Source: Deroplatys truncata
Lineage: Eukaryota > Arthropoda > Insecta > Mantodea > Mantidae
Assembly: GCA_030765065.1 (NCBI GenBank)
Contig: CM060988.1
Coordinates: forward strand, 201,498,565-201,562,564
Direction: 5' to 3'
DNA: 64,000 nucleotides
Shown here: positions 46,161 through 57,235 of the stretch, piece after piece
Layout: every line of letters starts with the position of its first letter
How positions within the stretch are numbered: the stretch's first letter is position 1
Program-made: the position numbers and the translations under genes
The notes under the pieces: model-generated
The model's input: only the letters and a program-made list of their open reading frames with translations
What the model was told of the DNA's origin: nothing
The model's database searches: none

Positions 46161-46442
46161 GTTAATTATAAGCATTGTTAGGAAATAAGTTTACACGGCC
46201 TCACTGAAACTGACAATAGGAGCGGGTAACAATGAGCGAGGGGGTGAGTTGTTTATCAATTATTAGAGACAAGCAAATGATGTCAGATTGGCGCGCTTTT
46301 CTGTAGAAATGGAGGGAATATCTTCCTTAGAGCATATGTTTTCGTAATTTTGATTGGATATAAAAATAGACGCTAATGTTGGCGCGTTTTATTAACCAAT
46401 AGGAGCTCGGTTACAATCTTTAGGCATATCGGGGTGTGGGAG

Positions 46443-46480
46443 TATAAAAAGCTAAAGTCAGAGGCAGACTTCGTCAGTCC
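46443..46480 (+). promoter_or_regulatory. TATA + arthropod initiator core promoter
   Basis: TATAAAA at 46443-46449. The A of TCAGTC at 46476 is 33 bases downstream of the first T. This matches the standard TATA-initiator spacing and the insect initiator consensus TCAGTY. Confidence 0.6.
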
Positions 46481-46645
46481 AACAAAAGCATTCGCGGGTA
46501 ATACGTCGCTCAGTCCAGAAGAAGCATTCTCGTGTAATACGTCTATCAGTTCAACATAAGTATTCGTGAGTTACACGTCGCGTAGTTCAACAGAAGCATA
46601 CATAAAGTACACGTTACGCAATTCTACAGAATCTCTCGCGTCTTA
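46475..46645 (+). repeat. 36-bp tandem repeats downstream of the initiator
   Basis: Units start at 46475, 46511, 46547, 46583 and 46619 (the last is partial), an exact 36-bp period. Each begins (C/T)AGT(C/T)CAAC-like, followed by 'agaagcattcg' and 'taatacgtcg' variants. The period divides by three, but the frames contain stops from the third unit on. Confidence 0.8.
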
Positions 46646-46855
46646 AAGTTTGTTATAAATGTGAAACACGCGAATTAATAATATGCAGTAAATAAGTGGT
46701 TATAGTGATATTAGAAAATATAACAGTTTCAGTCTGGCGTGTATCAAGAGTCAATATGTGAACTTTATTAATTGTGACGGTAATAAAAGTGTAAAAACAA
46801 ATTCTTTTATCAGTGTTATCTTTGAGTAACAAATCCTTTCCGTTTACACACCTTG

Positions 46856-47249
46856 ATCAAGAGATGTGCTCGACCGAGAAATAATAGCTAGCCAGAGGAC
46901 CATGAACCCAACATTCAAAGTAGTAAAACAATAACAGGCGCTCAGAAATAAGATAACACGAAGTGACCGCGACAAATTGGCTCCCATATGTGATGTATGT
47001 AAACACGAAGCATCTTCCAACTACCAACAAATATATCACACAATTGTGAACACAACAATTTCACTTACATGAGGCAAGCTCAACACAGAGGGTTGTTCGC
47101 CATCAACGCCCCTTTTTTCGGCCAAACTACGAGTGTAAAACAAAAACTAACATATACATTCGAAGTAGTGGACTTTTCATGGGCCGGTCCTCATAGAGTT
47201 TCTAGCTGCTGCCGGCGGCACGTGTGCTTAACACGTCCGCGGCTTACGA
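46856..47249. other. unassigned DNA before a mariner relic
   Basis: Nothing recognisable. The left inverted repeat of the following mariner was not found here. Confidence 0.4.
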
Positions 47250-48377
47250 GCAACGAAGTGTGATCCGTTTTCTATGAAGTAAGGGACGAACGCCCATCAA
47301 GATCCACAAGAAAATGCAGCCATCATATGGGGAAAGGTCTCTTGTTTTGAGAAGTGTGAGATGGTGGTGGTCTCAGTTCGAAACTGGCCGTGCAAATATG
47401 CATGACCATGAGCGTGCGAGGAGACCGCGTGTATCGATGACTGATGACAATATTGTCCGTGTGGATGCGATGGTGAAAGCAGAGCGGCGCGTGCGTATCA
47501 AAGACATTGCTCAGGAGCTCGACATTTCTTTTGGGAGTGCTTTCGACATCATTCACGAGTGCTTAGGGTACAGGAAGGTTTCATGTCGATGGGTTCCTAA
47601 GCAGTTGGATGACGTGATGAAAGGCAAGCGAATGATTGCTTCTTTGAACCATCTGCAACGATATGCCGAGAAGAGTGACAATTTCAGGGATCGCATTGTT
47701 ACTGACGATGAAACGTGGGTACTGCATTACACGCCGGAATCAAAACAGCAGAGTATGGTGTGGAAACATCCGCAGTCTCCTGTGAAAAAGAAATTCCGTA
47801 CTGCGCCATCTGTTCACAAAGTGATGTTAACGCCATTCTGGGATTGCCGTGGGCCGCTCGTGCTGGATTTCGTGCCGCGAGGTGCCACCATCAATGCTGA
47901 CAGATATTGTTCCACACTGTCACTTCTGCGGGCTGCGATCAGAAAGAAGCGCCACGAAATTCTCAATGTTGACAATGTGATCATCCTCCACGACAATGCG
48001 AGACCACGTGTGGCAAACAAGACCGTCGACAAAGTAAGGAACTTTCACTGGGAGCTTCTAGAGCATCCACTATTCAGCCCGGATCTTGCCCTAGTGATTT
48101 CCATCTTTTAAGCCCGCTGAAGAAGTTCCTGGCAGGACAGCGATTCACTTGCGACGACGAAGTCAAGACAACAGTGGTTCCGTAGTCAGACGGCCGACTT
48201 CTACCGCAGCGGCATCGCAAAATTAGTGCTGCGATGGTACAAATGTCTGAACCGGCACGGGACTATGTGGAAAATAGTGAAAGGTACAAGGAATATCTAC
48301 ATGTTTAGTTGGCTGTATGTATCTTATGTTACCAGAAAAAAATAGGGTCAACGATTTTTTGATTTGTCCTCGTATAG
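47250..48377 (+). mobile_element. mariner element (M4), distinct lineage, left end unresolved
   Basis: The right end reads gttgaccc-like gggtcaacgattttttgatt followed by tgtcctcg and TA, a mariner-type terminus. The left end could not be matched. Its transposase differs throughout from the 18788 family. Confidence 0.75.
47253..48186 (+). pseudogene. mariner DD34D transposase pseudogene (M4)
   Basis: Similarity starts before the first Met with EQRSVIRFL and SKGRTPIKIHKKMQ, separated by an in-frame TGA where Trp is usual. A 265-codon open stretch follows (47314-48111). It contains WWSQFETGRANMHDHERA, the helix-turn-helix RVRIKDIAQELDISFGSAFD, WVPKQL, the first Asp in IVTDDETW, and the second Asp in ILHDNARPR. 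One missing base after SPDLA shifts the third catalytic motif (PSDFHLL, 34 residues after the second Asp) out of frame, followed by LKKFLAGQRFTCDDEVK and an early stop. The best-preserved transposase in the window, but not functional. Confidence 0.9.
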
Positions 48378-48419
48378 TAACAAACTTAAGACCCCATTAC
48401 CTTATGAAAAACCACGCCT

Positions 48420-49480
48420 CCATCAGCAGTGATGTTCTATCTGGCAGCCTTTAGCTTGTGGTATCAATCTGGAGCAAACTGCTACGAAATACAGGGATGT
48501 CCAGTTTATTCCATTCCTCCTGGCAGCTTTCCAGAGACCATCCAAAGTTCGCGGCCGTCTACTTCCAAGGGCTCTTTTCAGTAACCCAAATGCACAAAAC
48601 TTCATCACTGATACATGAGATGACAACACGCCTGTCGCTGAAAGGTATGGAACGTATTTCATTTCTCTCCTTATGTTCTCCAAACACTTGTATGTTGAAG
48701 CAGGCGTATGGCCTTATCCTGATGCAACCAGACTTTATTTACATCTGCACCATAGAGAGCAGGGATTTCTGTATGGAAAATTGGTATCAGGACGTTAGTC
48801 TGACAATATGCGAGTTGATTTTCACATTTTTATGTACATAACGAATGGTTAATTTGCCATTGTAACTGTACCTTGTTATTGCCATGAAACCATTGGGGAA
48901 ATTTTCATTAGTTTCCTTGTACCAACTTTCAAATGTTTTTCTCCCCTTGGTCCGTAATATATGCCTCAACTAAAAAGACTACAAAACTCCACTTTACACC
49001 ATCTAGGTATCGTTCATTCAGCTTTCTGCAGTCAGTGGCACGTTCTGCAATGTGTTTAGGCAACAGACTATATCCCCGGCTCTTATGGCACTTTTCTAGA
49101 TTCAAATCCTGGTTGATTATGATGTTCACAGTAGTAACAGAGATCCCTAATTACAGTACAATGGTCCTCTGAGTTGCAGGATTTGGTCCAGGTGCACGAG
49201 CCCTCACCTTCCCAATTATCTCTGGGGTGCGACTGGTGGCCGGTCGTGGATTTCCCTGTTTCTTGCCCTTTGGAATAAGCCCTGATGTGGTCTTACCTTT
49301 TTTGTTGAGTGCACATGAAATCACTTTCTTGGATATGGTAAAAGACGTCTCTTGCACTGCATAATAATTTTAGAATACAAGTATTTTGCATCGGAAAGGG
49401 CAGTAATGTACCTTTATCAGAATGGTTCTATTTTTGACGCCGCAGCAAGAACAAGAGCACCCAACTGGGCGAACACAGCG
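48420..49480 (-). pseudogene. DD41D-type transposase relic, second copy
   Basis: Minus-strand pieces from right to left: ISKKVISCALNKKGKTTSGL, RPATSRTPEIIGKVRARAPG, QRTIVL-stop-LGISVTTVNIIINQDLNL (helix-turn-helix), RKLNERYLDGVKW, FLVEAYITDQ at the first catalytic site (Asp replaced by Val), KNVKINSHIV, SSHVSVMKFCAFGLLKRAL where the third Asp is Lys, TLDGLWKAARRN, and a C-terminus KGCQIEHHC. The order and wording parallel the 11240-12335 relic. Stops and shifts are frequent. It begins about 45 bp after the M4 mariner ends. Confidence 0.75.
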
Positions 49481-49931
49481 ATACACTCATACTACTGAAC
49501 TTTCATTCGGTTTCACATGTTTCAGCGCGGAGCTATTGTGCTCGTCTGATATTGTTACCATAGATCGTAAACAACCCTCCGTTTGCATTTAAGAAAACAC
49601 TGAATTATCAGCAAATCTCGGCTTGATTACCGCGTAATTATCGTTTGTACGTGATAATCATACTTAACTACGCCTTCTCGATGTTTCAACACTTCTTTTA
49701 TTCAGTAAATAACCTCTTTAATTTGTTTTCGATTGCGCAAGATTCAAAACAAAATGAGAGCTTTATGATTTGGTCAAGCGTCACGTACTTACTTTGAAAT
49801 GGCTGGGACTCGAGACCGGATTTTCGTTTCTAGGTATCGATCCTCCTACTGCTTGATCTACCATAGCGAGATACCTTTGAATCTACAGTGCTTTTCTTTC
49901 ACACTGTGGCCAACGCACATTTGCTCGCACG
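49481..49931. other. unassigned DNA, faint tRNA-like patch
   Basis: The minus strand at about 49800-49880 has ggtctcgagtcccagcc (B-box-like) and 'cgctatggtagatcaagc'. Too weak to call a SINE. Confidence 0.25.
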
Positions 49932-50793
49932 CCCGCCTTAAAGCAATATGTGTATGTAACAATATATAAAAAGTGTATATTACAGTCATTGTATATGTTT
50001 ATATTATTGTATACATGTAATAATGTTATGTGAATGTATTACGTAATTTAATAATGTAGGAGCTGTGAGAATAATAGGTTAAAAGCTGCTAACAATGAGG
50101 TAACCTTGAGGCAATAATGAGTTAGAAAGCGTAAATGCTACTAGTCATTCTTGGAGCAACAACAATGTAATTTTTGTGACAGTTTATAAAATAGCCAATC
50201 AACAACCAGAAAAAAGCTTAAGTTAAATAAAACTATTCTATTGGATTAGGAATAACCAATCAGAGACTTGAAATACAGAAATTTACAAATTTAGGCAGTT
50301 GAAATCAAGTCAGTTGCTTGTAGACAAGTGTTCCTAACCGGACGCGAGATGCGTCCTCGAAAAATGTAATACGTATTTTGTGTGAGAAAATAGTTTACGT
50401 GTTTAAAAAGTGCAAGTATTTAATAAAAGAATCTTACAGCTCTATATATCAGTGAGGCGTTATTAAAATCGTGTCAAGAATTAATAAAAAGGAGTGAATT
50501 AAAAATTATAATCTGTGTAAGCCTACATTCTTCAGGAGCATCACGCCCTGTTAAGAAATTCATGTCTCTAAAAATAATACTGACGCAGCCGAGACAAACA
50601 TAAATATATAATATTTAAAGAAAGCCAAAATTATAAAGTTAATATTTTTAAATTTGGGATGAAGGCTACCGGGTACCACACGTGCGGTTGCAACTACTTC
50701 AAGTTGAACTACAATACAACTCCAACAACAAAATAACTACTTCAAACACGCCCAAAGCGTGCTGCAATTAAAGTAAAGATATTATCTACTTCA
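49932..50793 (-). mobile_element. family B copy 6, 3' truncated
   Basis: In its own sense it starts TGAAGTAGATAATATC (right side, 50793) and runs through 'gcagcacgctttgggcg', 'gtctcggctgcgtcag' and two ATTGG boxes to 'gctttaaggcgggc', where it breaks off at 49932. The last 80 bp and the left terminus are missing. Confidence 0.7.
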
Positions 50794-50954
50794 AATGGGA
50801 CTCCCGCCTCACGTTCTCATATTTACAGTAACAATTACAATGATAATAAGCACATGCTTTATCATAAGAGATGTTGGAAATGTCCTCTCTATCCACATAA
50901 TTCTGGCATCTTCTCAGCAAATTTTCATCCACATGGAAAGTTCAATATCCGAAA

Positions 50955-51580
50955 CTGAGTGAATTTCTCGCATGATGTTTTCTTTTACTTCTTTCAATGT
51001 TTGGGGTCTGTTACGTATACCTTATTTTTTATTTCATCATCAGAATCGGTAAATTTCTGCAATTGCATTTTGCGAAATGATGCAGTAATTGACCCAGGCT
51101 TTCTATTCTTCTTTGACGAAGCATGGTTTCATTTATATGGCTATGTTTCGTCGCAAAATAACAGATGTTGTATTACAGAGAACCCCGATTTTACACACGA
51201 CTTGCATGACGTGAAAATTGGTGTGCAGTAAATGTATACACAACAATATGGCCTATATTTTTTGAACATACAATAAATGCTTTACACACACCGTTTTTTG
51301 AACAACTGAGATCTTTCCAACAAGGCTCCACTACCGCGCATACAGCTGATGTCATTAAATTTAGTTCAGGAAATATTTTAAGATAGGATAACCAGTAAAG
51401 GATTATGGCTCTCACGATCCGTGATTTCTATTTATGGGGGAACTTGAAAACAAGGTGCTGTGCAACAAACCCATTGCATTGTAAGAACTAAAAAGAAAAC
51501 ATCAGCCGAGAAATTCACTCAATTTCGGATAGCAAACTATCGAGTGTGAATAAAACTTTCCTAAGATTTCCAAAAATATC
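50955..51580 (+). pseudogene. Tc1/mariner-type transposase, central and C-terminal relic
   Basis: The plus-strand frame has FCNCILRNDAVIDPGFLFFF, then DEAWFHLYGYVSSQNN (first catalytic Asp), CCITENPDF and HDVKIGVQ-stop. A deletion follows, then QQGSTTAHTADV, where the second catalytic Asp is lost from QQDG, then IRDFYLWGNLKTRC and NISREIHSIS-like remnants. Same broad group as the 1.1, 6 and 21 kb relics but a distinct copy. Confidence 0.75.
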
Positions 51581-51782
51581 TTATGCAAAGGTATGTGCTT
51601 ATCACTGCAATTGTAGCTGTAACTCTAGGAACGTGAGGCGGTTGCGCGGATATTATAACTGTTGCTGCGGCGGCTGGCACGCGGGCCGCCTTGCGGTGGC
51701 CACAGTGGAAAGAAAGGCACTGTATAAGGAAACGTGTAATACAACTACTTCTGCAAACGTGTTTCTCGATTAATATGAAGTA

Positions 51783-52750
51783 CAATGGCAGTCCCAAAAG
51801 TACCCGACCTGAAGTATATATAGCGGTTGTTGTTTCAAACAAATGACAATGGTAGTAAGTACCACCCTAAAGTTTTAAGTTTGACGAAGCTACGTTGTTT
51901 AGTAATTGTTTGGCAGCCATCAATAGCGAACTCTCTCAGCGAATTTGTAAACATGGCTAAAACTGATCATCGCTATGTGATACAATACTTTCATTTGAAA
52001 GGTTTTAGTCAACTAATATTAAAGCTGCGCTAGAGTCTACTCTGGGGGAGTCTGCTCCTTCGTTTACAACAGTAAACAAACAAACAGTGGCAGAGTTTAA
52101 GCTGCCAAGACGACCAAATGAGGTGACCACGCCAGAAATTTTGAGGAAAATCCACAAAATGGTACTGGATGACCGTCGACTGAAAGTTCGCGAGCTAGCA
52201 GACATCCTAGGCATTTCAAAAAGTGCTGTACATCGCACACTGACTGAAAATTTAGACATGAGAAAGCTGTGCGCAAGATGGGTGCCGCGTTTGCTCACAA
52301 TGGAACAGAAACAGCGTCGTGAGGATGTTTCAGTCGAGTGTTTGGCGATGTTTCGCTGTAATAAAGCCGAGTTTTTGCGTCGATTCATAACCATGGATGA
52401 AACATGGGTCCATCACTTCACACCTGAGACGAAGGAGCAGTCAAAACAGTGGATTGAAAGGGGAGAATCGGCTCCAAAGAAGGCGAAGACAGTTCCATCT
52501 GCAGGCAGGGTCATGGCGTCAGTTTTTTGGGATGCGCGTGGGATAATTTTCGTTGATTATCTTCAAAAAGGAAAAGCAATCAACGGCGAGTATTATGCAC
52601 TTTCTGCAGTTGATGGCTATTTTGCCGAACTCGACGGTTCTCACTATGAACAAGGTATCGAAGCTATTGAACATCGCTGGGAAAGGTGTATCGAGGTGAA
52701 AGGAGACTAGGTAGAGAAATAAAGGTCGGATACTTCTGGGACAGCCCTCG
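51783..52750 (+). mobile_element. mariner copy M3 with internal deletion
   Basis: The left end aatggcagtcccaaaagtac and the right end ggtcggatacttctgggaca are inverted copies of the M1 ends, with TA on both sides. It is 968 bp against 1240 bp for M1; most of the difference is one deletion in the catalytic region at about 52600. Confidence 0.88.
51953..52710 (+). pseudogene. internally deleted mariner transposase (M3)
   Basis: The ancestral start ATGGCTAAAACT is preserved at 51953. An early frame break lies at about 52010-52085. From 52087 to 52710 a single open frame of 207 codons runs without stops. It keeps RPNEVTTPEILRKIH, the helix-turn-helix ELADILGISKSAVHRTLTEN, WVPRLLTMEQ, the first Asp in MDETWVHHF and VFWDARGIIFVDYLQKG. 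It then jumps in frame from NGEYYA to SAVDGYFAELDG, removing the second and third catalytic Asp. It could not catalyse transposition; a DNA-binding-only product is conceivable but unproven. Confidence 0.85.
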
Positions 52751-52752
52751 TA

Positions 52753-53240
52753 GCTAGAAAAATAAGCTTTTATAAGAAGATATCGCAGATGTATATATAT
52801 ATCGGTATCGAACTTTTGGCTAGAATGCAATACCTCCCCTACTTAGAATAGCTAAATGGTGGATTAAGTTGTAAAAATAAAGTAACCTGAACACATTTAG
52901 AAAGGCTTGCATAAGGTAAATGATGTGGGAGTAAGCTGTTGGTGACCTACATGTGCACATGCTGCCCCAGATTACCTTAATCCCACAGAAAAGGACATCA
53001 CTGTGAGGGGAGGGAAGGCTACAGTTTATCCACTTGATGCTAATTGACAGTGGAGAGTCCATGTATCTTGTGTAACAAGCTTGTCTCTTCGTTCCTTACT
53101 GGCTGTAAAGACATTGCGAGACAAACGCCCACACCAAGTAGTACTAGTTGTATTCCAACCAAAACATGTTATATACAGTTTTCAATGGAAATACGCGTTT
53201 TGAGTCCCCTGAATGAAAAAATTACAAAAATAGTAAATTT
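52753..53240. other. family A scraps and unassigned sequence
   Basis: 'atatcggtatcgaactttt' (52800) and 'ggaaatacgcgttttgagtc' (53187) are family A ends; the rest is not recognised. Confidence 0.4.
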
Positions 53241-53833
53241 CACACGACTTTCTCTACCCATTCAACAAACTGCTTATTCTTCTATCTACTACTTGTTAAT
53301 CGACATAAACATTTGTAAAAACAGTTTTATTATGGGTATACAGTAGGCTCAAGCGATAGTCAAAATCTTTTAAGAGCTGATTGCTACGTGATGTCCTTGA
53401 AATGTCCTTCTCTTTGCATGATCACGAGGAAGAAACGAACAGCGATTTTCCTCTTCAAGGCATCTATAAATCAACAACAAACGATATCTCGGAAATGGTG
53501 AACACTACAAACATTTTATTTGGCAAATTGCGTACTTTAACGAGATACACATATTTTATGTAGTAAGGATTTTATCTATCTCTTACGGTTTACCAGTCAT
53601 ATATGTCATTCAGAAAGTATAGGACTTCACAGACTGTTCCCAGAAAATTCAACATGTACATTTTATCTGTCATGAAAATAACTTTAATATATGGTATTTT
53701 AATCAAAATCGTTAAGAGGCTATATTGGAAAAAAAAATATTCGAATTTTTCCATGTCAAGGACTGTTTGGTGTGGAGGCATTTTCTTAAAAATCTTTGTA
53801 TCGCATCTTCGGAAGATGCTGAACATAAATGCC
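53241..53833 (-). mobile_element. family A copy, older subfamily, truncated
   Basis: 'aatttcacacgactttctc', 'gatatctcggaaatggtg' and 'cccagaaaattcaacatg' to 'gcatcttcggaagatgctg', where the next copy begins. Confidence 0.7.
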
Positions 53834-55504
53834 ATGTTGCACTCACATGACTTTCTCTACTCTTGTACAAACTGTTTTTACAAGCGCTTATTCTCCATCT
53901 ACTTCATGTTAAATCTTATTGCTAACTTTCTTGTAGATGCAAGGAGAATTGCTAGGCTTTAAGCCATAGTCAAATATTTTAAGAGCTGGTTGCTATGTGG
54001 CGCATTCCATTCTCTTTGTATGTCCAGGACATAAAACATCTGATGTGTTACACTCACATGACTTTCTCTACTCTTGTACAATCTATTTTTACAAACGCCT
54101 ATTCTCCATATGCTTCATATTAATCGAGATATCGAGATGTCAATCTTATTTGTAATTTTCTTGTAGATGCAAGGGGAATATGGTAGCTTTTAAGCGATAG
54201 TCAAATATTTTATCGCTGGTTGCTATGTGGCGCATTCCATTCTCTTTGCATGTCCAGGACATAAAAAAAATGAATAACGAATTTGAGAAAAAGTATAAGT
54301 ATTGGAAAATTTAAGGAAATAACAAGCAATATCTCGAAAACGGTTCACTCAACAAAAAAAATGTATATGATATAAGTTGTGTATTTTAACGCGATCTACA
54401 TTTTTTGTGTAGTAAAATTCTGTCTATCTCTTATGATTTACCAGTTATGCAAAAGTCGTTCATAATGAAGAATACTTTTGGAGACATTCCCAGCAATTTC
54501 GAGATATACATTTCATTTCTCATGACATTATCTTAAACATATGATATTTTCATCAAAATCGTTAGAGCCATTTTTGAGAAAATTAAAATTTTCGAAAAAT
54601 GTTCCATGTAAAGGGTAGTCTGGGGTGGGGGGATTTTCTTGAAAATCTTCGTGTCGCATCTCTAGAAGATACTGAACGTAAATACCAAGTTTGGTGTTTA
54701 TCCGACTGTTAGTTTTTGAGTTATGCTGTTCACAGACACACACAGAGACACACACACGGACATGTTTCCAAAAATGCTTTTTTTTTGGATTCAGGAGGTC
54801 TCAAAACATGTATTTCCGGTGAAATCTCGGTATCGAATTTTTGGGTGGAATGCAATACTTCCCCTACTTACTATACGTAGTAGAGAAAGTAAAAAATGAA
54901 TAACAAATTCCCATTTGAGAAAAAGTATTGGAAAATTTAAGGGAATAACAAGCAATATCTCAAAAATGGTTCACTCAACAAAAAAAATGTATATGACATA
55001 AATTGTGTATTTTAACGCGATCTACATTTTTTGTGCAGTAAAATTTTGTCTATCTCTTATGGTTTACCAGTTATGCAAAAGTCGTTCATAATGAAGAATA
55101 CTTTTGGAGACATTCCCTGAAAATTCAAGATATACATTTCATTTGTCATGAAAATATCTTAAGCATATGATGTTTTAATCAAAATCGTTAGACCCATTTT
55201 TGAAAAAATTAAAATTTTCGAAAAATGTTCCATGTAAAGGGTAATCTGGGGTGAGGGGATTTTCTTGAAAACCTTCGTGTCGCATCTCTGGAAGATACTG
55301 AACCTAAATACCAAGTTTGGTGTTTATCCGACTGTTCGTTTCTGAGTTATGCTGTTCACACAGACACACACACGCACATGTTTCCAAAAATGCTTTTTTT
55401 GGATTCAGGGGGTCACAAAACATGTATTTCCGGTGAAATCTCGGTATCGAATTTTTGGGTGGAATACAATACTACCCCTACTTACTATACGTAGTAGAGA
55501 AAGT
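53834..55504 (-). mobile_element. family A outer copy, split by another family A
   Basis: The outer copy runs 'gttgcactcacatgacttt' to 'gtatgtccaggacataaaa' (about 54035), then resumes at about 54896 with 'atgaataacaaattcccatt' and ends gtagtagagaaagt at 55504. An 852-bp family A element separates the halves, which are contiguous in other copies. Confidence 0.85.
54039..54890 (-). mobile_element. family A inner copy, complete
   Basis: tctgatgtgttacactcac ... to tacgtagtagagaaagt, 852 bp. It is inserted in an A run of another family A copy. This fixes both ends of the element to within the length of the A run. Confidence 0.9.
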
Positions 55505-55960
55505 GAAAATTAACGATACTGGGTAGAAAACGTTGTGAGACTGTTACACAACACCTGTTTTAATCTTTGTACTCTATTTATTTTCCGTTAGTTTCATTTT
55601 CAATTTAATTACGTGCTAGTTTTGTTAGAAATCATTTAAGTTGCTCGTCAACTGTCCAGTACAAATGTTGTATCTAGGTTACCATGGAAACTGCTGGCGC
55701 TGAACGTTCGTTAACTTGGGAAAAGTTTCAAATCTAATTTGGTTGCGATTTGTAAAAAGGGAAGAAGAAAGCGAACGGTTCTTTCCTGATACTGCATCCC
55801 CTTCTAGGGAGAGTTCCAATGAATAATAATTAACTTTGATTGAAGATTTGTCCCCTGCTTTCATTTACCTTTCCATTTTACTGACGTGGCTGCTCGCCCT
55901 TCTTTTGTCATTGTTACAGCTTGGGGATTCCAAAAAAAAATAGTAGGTATTGTAATAATA
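55505..55960. other. unassigned DNA with an X-box-like palindrome
   Basis: gttaccatggaaac at 55678-55691 fits the RFX X-box pattern (GTTRCC followed by RGNAAC). No promoter or gene is visible next to it. Confidence 0.3.
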
Positions 55961-55964
55961 ATGA

Positions 55965-56995
55965 GAATTTGTGTCTATTCTTTAGGAAAACGTGATAAAA
56001 AGATGAGAATTAAAGGGGAAGGAAATAGGAAGAGAAAATAAGATAACAGGTACACAAAGAAGAGGGAAAACGAGAAAATAAATGTTAGACAAGACAAGCA
56101 AAAAGCGTTAAAAGAGATTATTTCAAGATAAAAAAGAAAACATGTGACAAGAGAAGAGAAGGGAGTTAGATAGGAAGGGAATAGGAGCGATGAGGAGGGG
56201 AGACGAGAATAAGAAAGGACAAAGGAAGGAGGGAAAAGAGGACAGAATTAGGCGGTGGAGGAGAAAGCGAAAAGTAGAAAAAAAAGGAGGAGGAAAGATA
56301 GAAAGGAAGAATGGGGAAAAAGGGAGCAAGAGGGAAGTAAGGAGTATTAGGGAAGGCAGCAAATGGGAGGGAAGACGAGAAAACAGTAATCATAGGAAAG
56401 AAAAGAAAAATGGAGAGAGGAGAAAAAATCGAGTTAGGAATAGAGGATGAAGGGTATAAGGAAGAAAGGAAATCAGGAAAGAGGAACAGATCAGGAAGGG
56501 AGATGGAAGGAAAGAGAAACAAAGAGAGAATGCAGGAATGAAGAGCAGGGAAAAAAGGGAAGAGGAGGAAAGAAGGGAAAGAAAAGACTAGAGAGGGGAG
56601 AGAGAAATGAGCAGTAGGAAATAAAGGCACCAAGGTAGAGAAAAACGGGAGCAAGAGAAGGGAAATAGAAAAGGAGTACGGAAAAGAAGAAATGGGAGAG
56701 AAGGAAGGAATAAGGATAAAGGATAATCAGGAAAGCAAAATAGGAAAATGGAGAGAAAAGAGGCTAAAACTGTCTCTAAGGTTTACAGTAGAAATTAAAT
56801 AGTTAACCAAATAGATGAGATGGGGAAATGGAGGGAAGAGAGTACAGAAACAGAAGGAATGAAAAGTAGGGAAGTAAAGGAGGAGGGAAGAGGAATAAGG
56901 ACAACTAAAAGAGAGGAAATGGAGGAGTTAGGAGAGAGCATAGAGCAATGAAGAATAGAAAGGGTTGAAGAGTTTAGGGGAATATTAACATTGTT
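55965..56995 (+). repeat. polypurine (GA-rich) tract, ~1 kb
   Basis: Continuous A/G sequence on the plus strand with only scattered pyrimidines. The long minus-strand frames full of Phe, Leu, Ser and Pro are composition artefacts. Confidence 0.88.
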
Positions 56996-57235
56996 ATTTT
57001 GCAGGCAGTCTGCACTCACGAAATGACAGACTGGTGTTTAATGAGGATCCTCGATCTGGAGGTCCTTAGGTCGAATAAAGTCACGTCAGGTAACGACATC
57101 ATTAGTACTAACGAGACACCCCGACATTCACTGTCACGTGATATCAAATCAATGTCGTCCTCACATTCACTTCAATGGAAATGTCTTGCACTGCACTCAA
57201 GGAAAATTATACACGCTTTAAAATATGTAGGATAG

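Larger units (their letters stand above)
46161..46855 (+). mobile_element. possible solo LTR or retroelement leader
   Basis: A segment from about 46168 (TGTTAGGAAATAAGT) to about 46848 (CTTTCCGTTTACA) has roughly inverted ends (TGTTAGGAAA against TGTAAACGGAAA in reverse). It contains a core promoter at 46443-46480 and an AATAAA-like word at about 46783. No target duplication could be found and no internal region adjoins it, so the boundaries are uncertain. Confidence 0.35.

Noticed and set aside
47314-48111. Intact mariner transposase gene
   Set aside because: The open stretch lacks the third catalytic Asp in frame because of a one-base loss, and an in-frame stop precedes the first Met.
56166-56654. 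162-codon minus-strand frame rich in Phe, Pro, Ser
   Set aside because: Same reason: it lies wholly inside the second polypurine tract.
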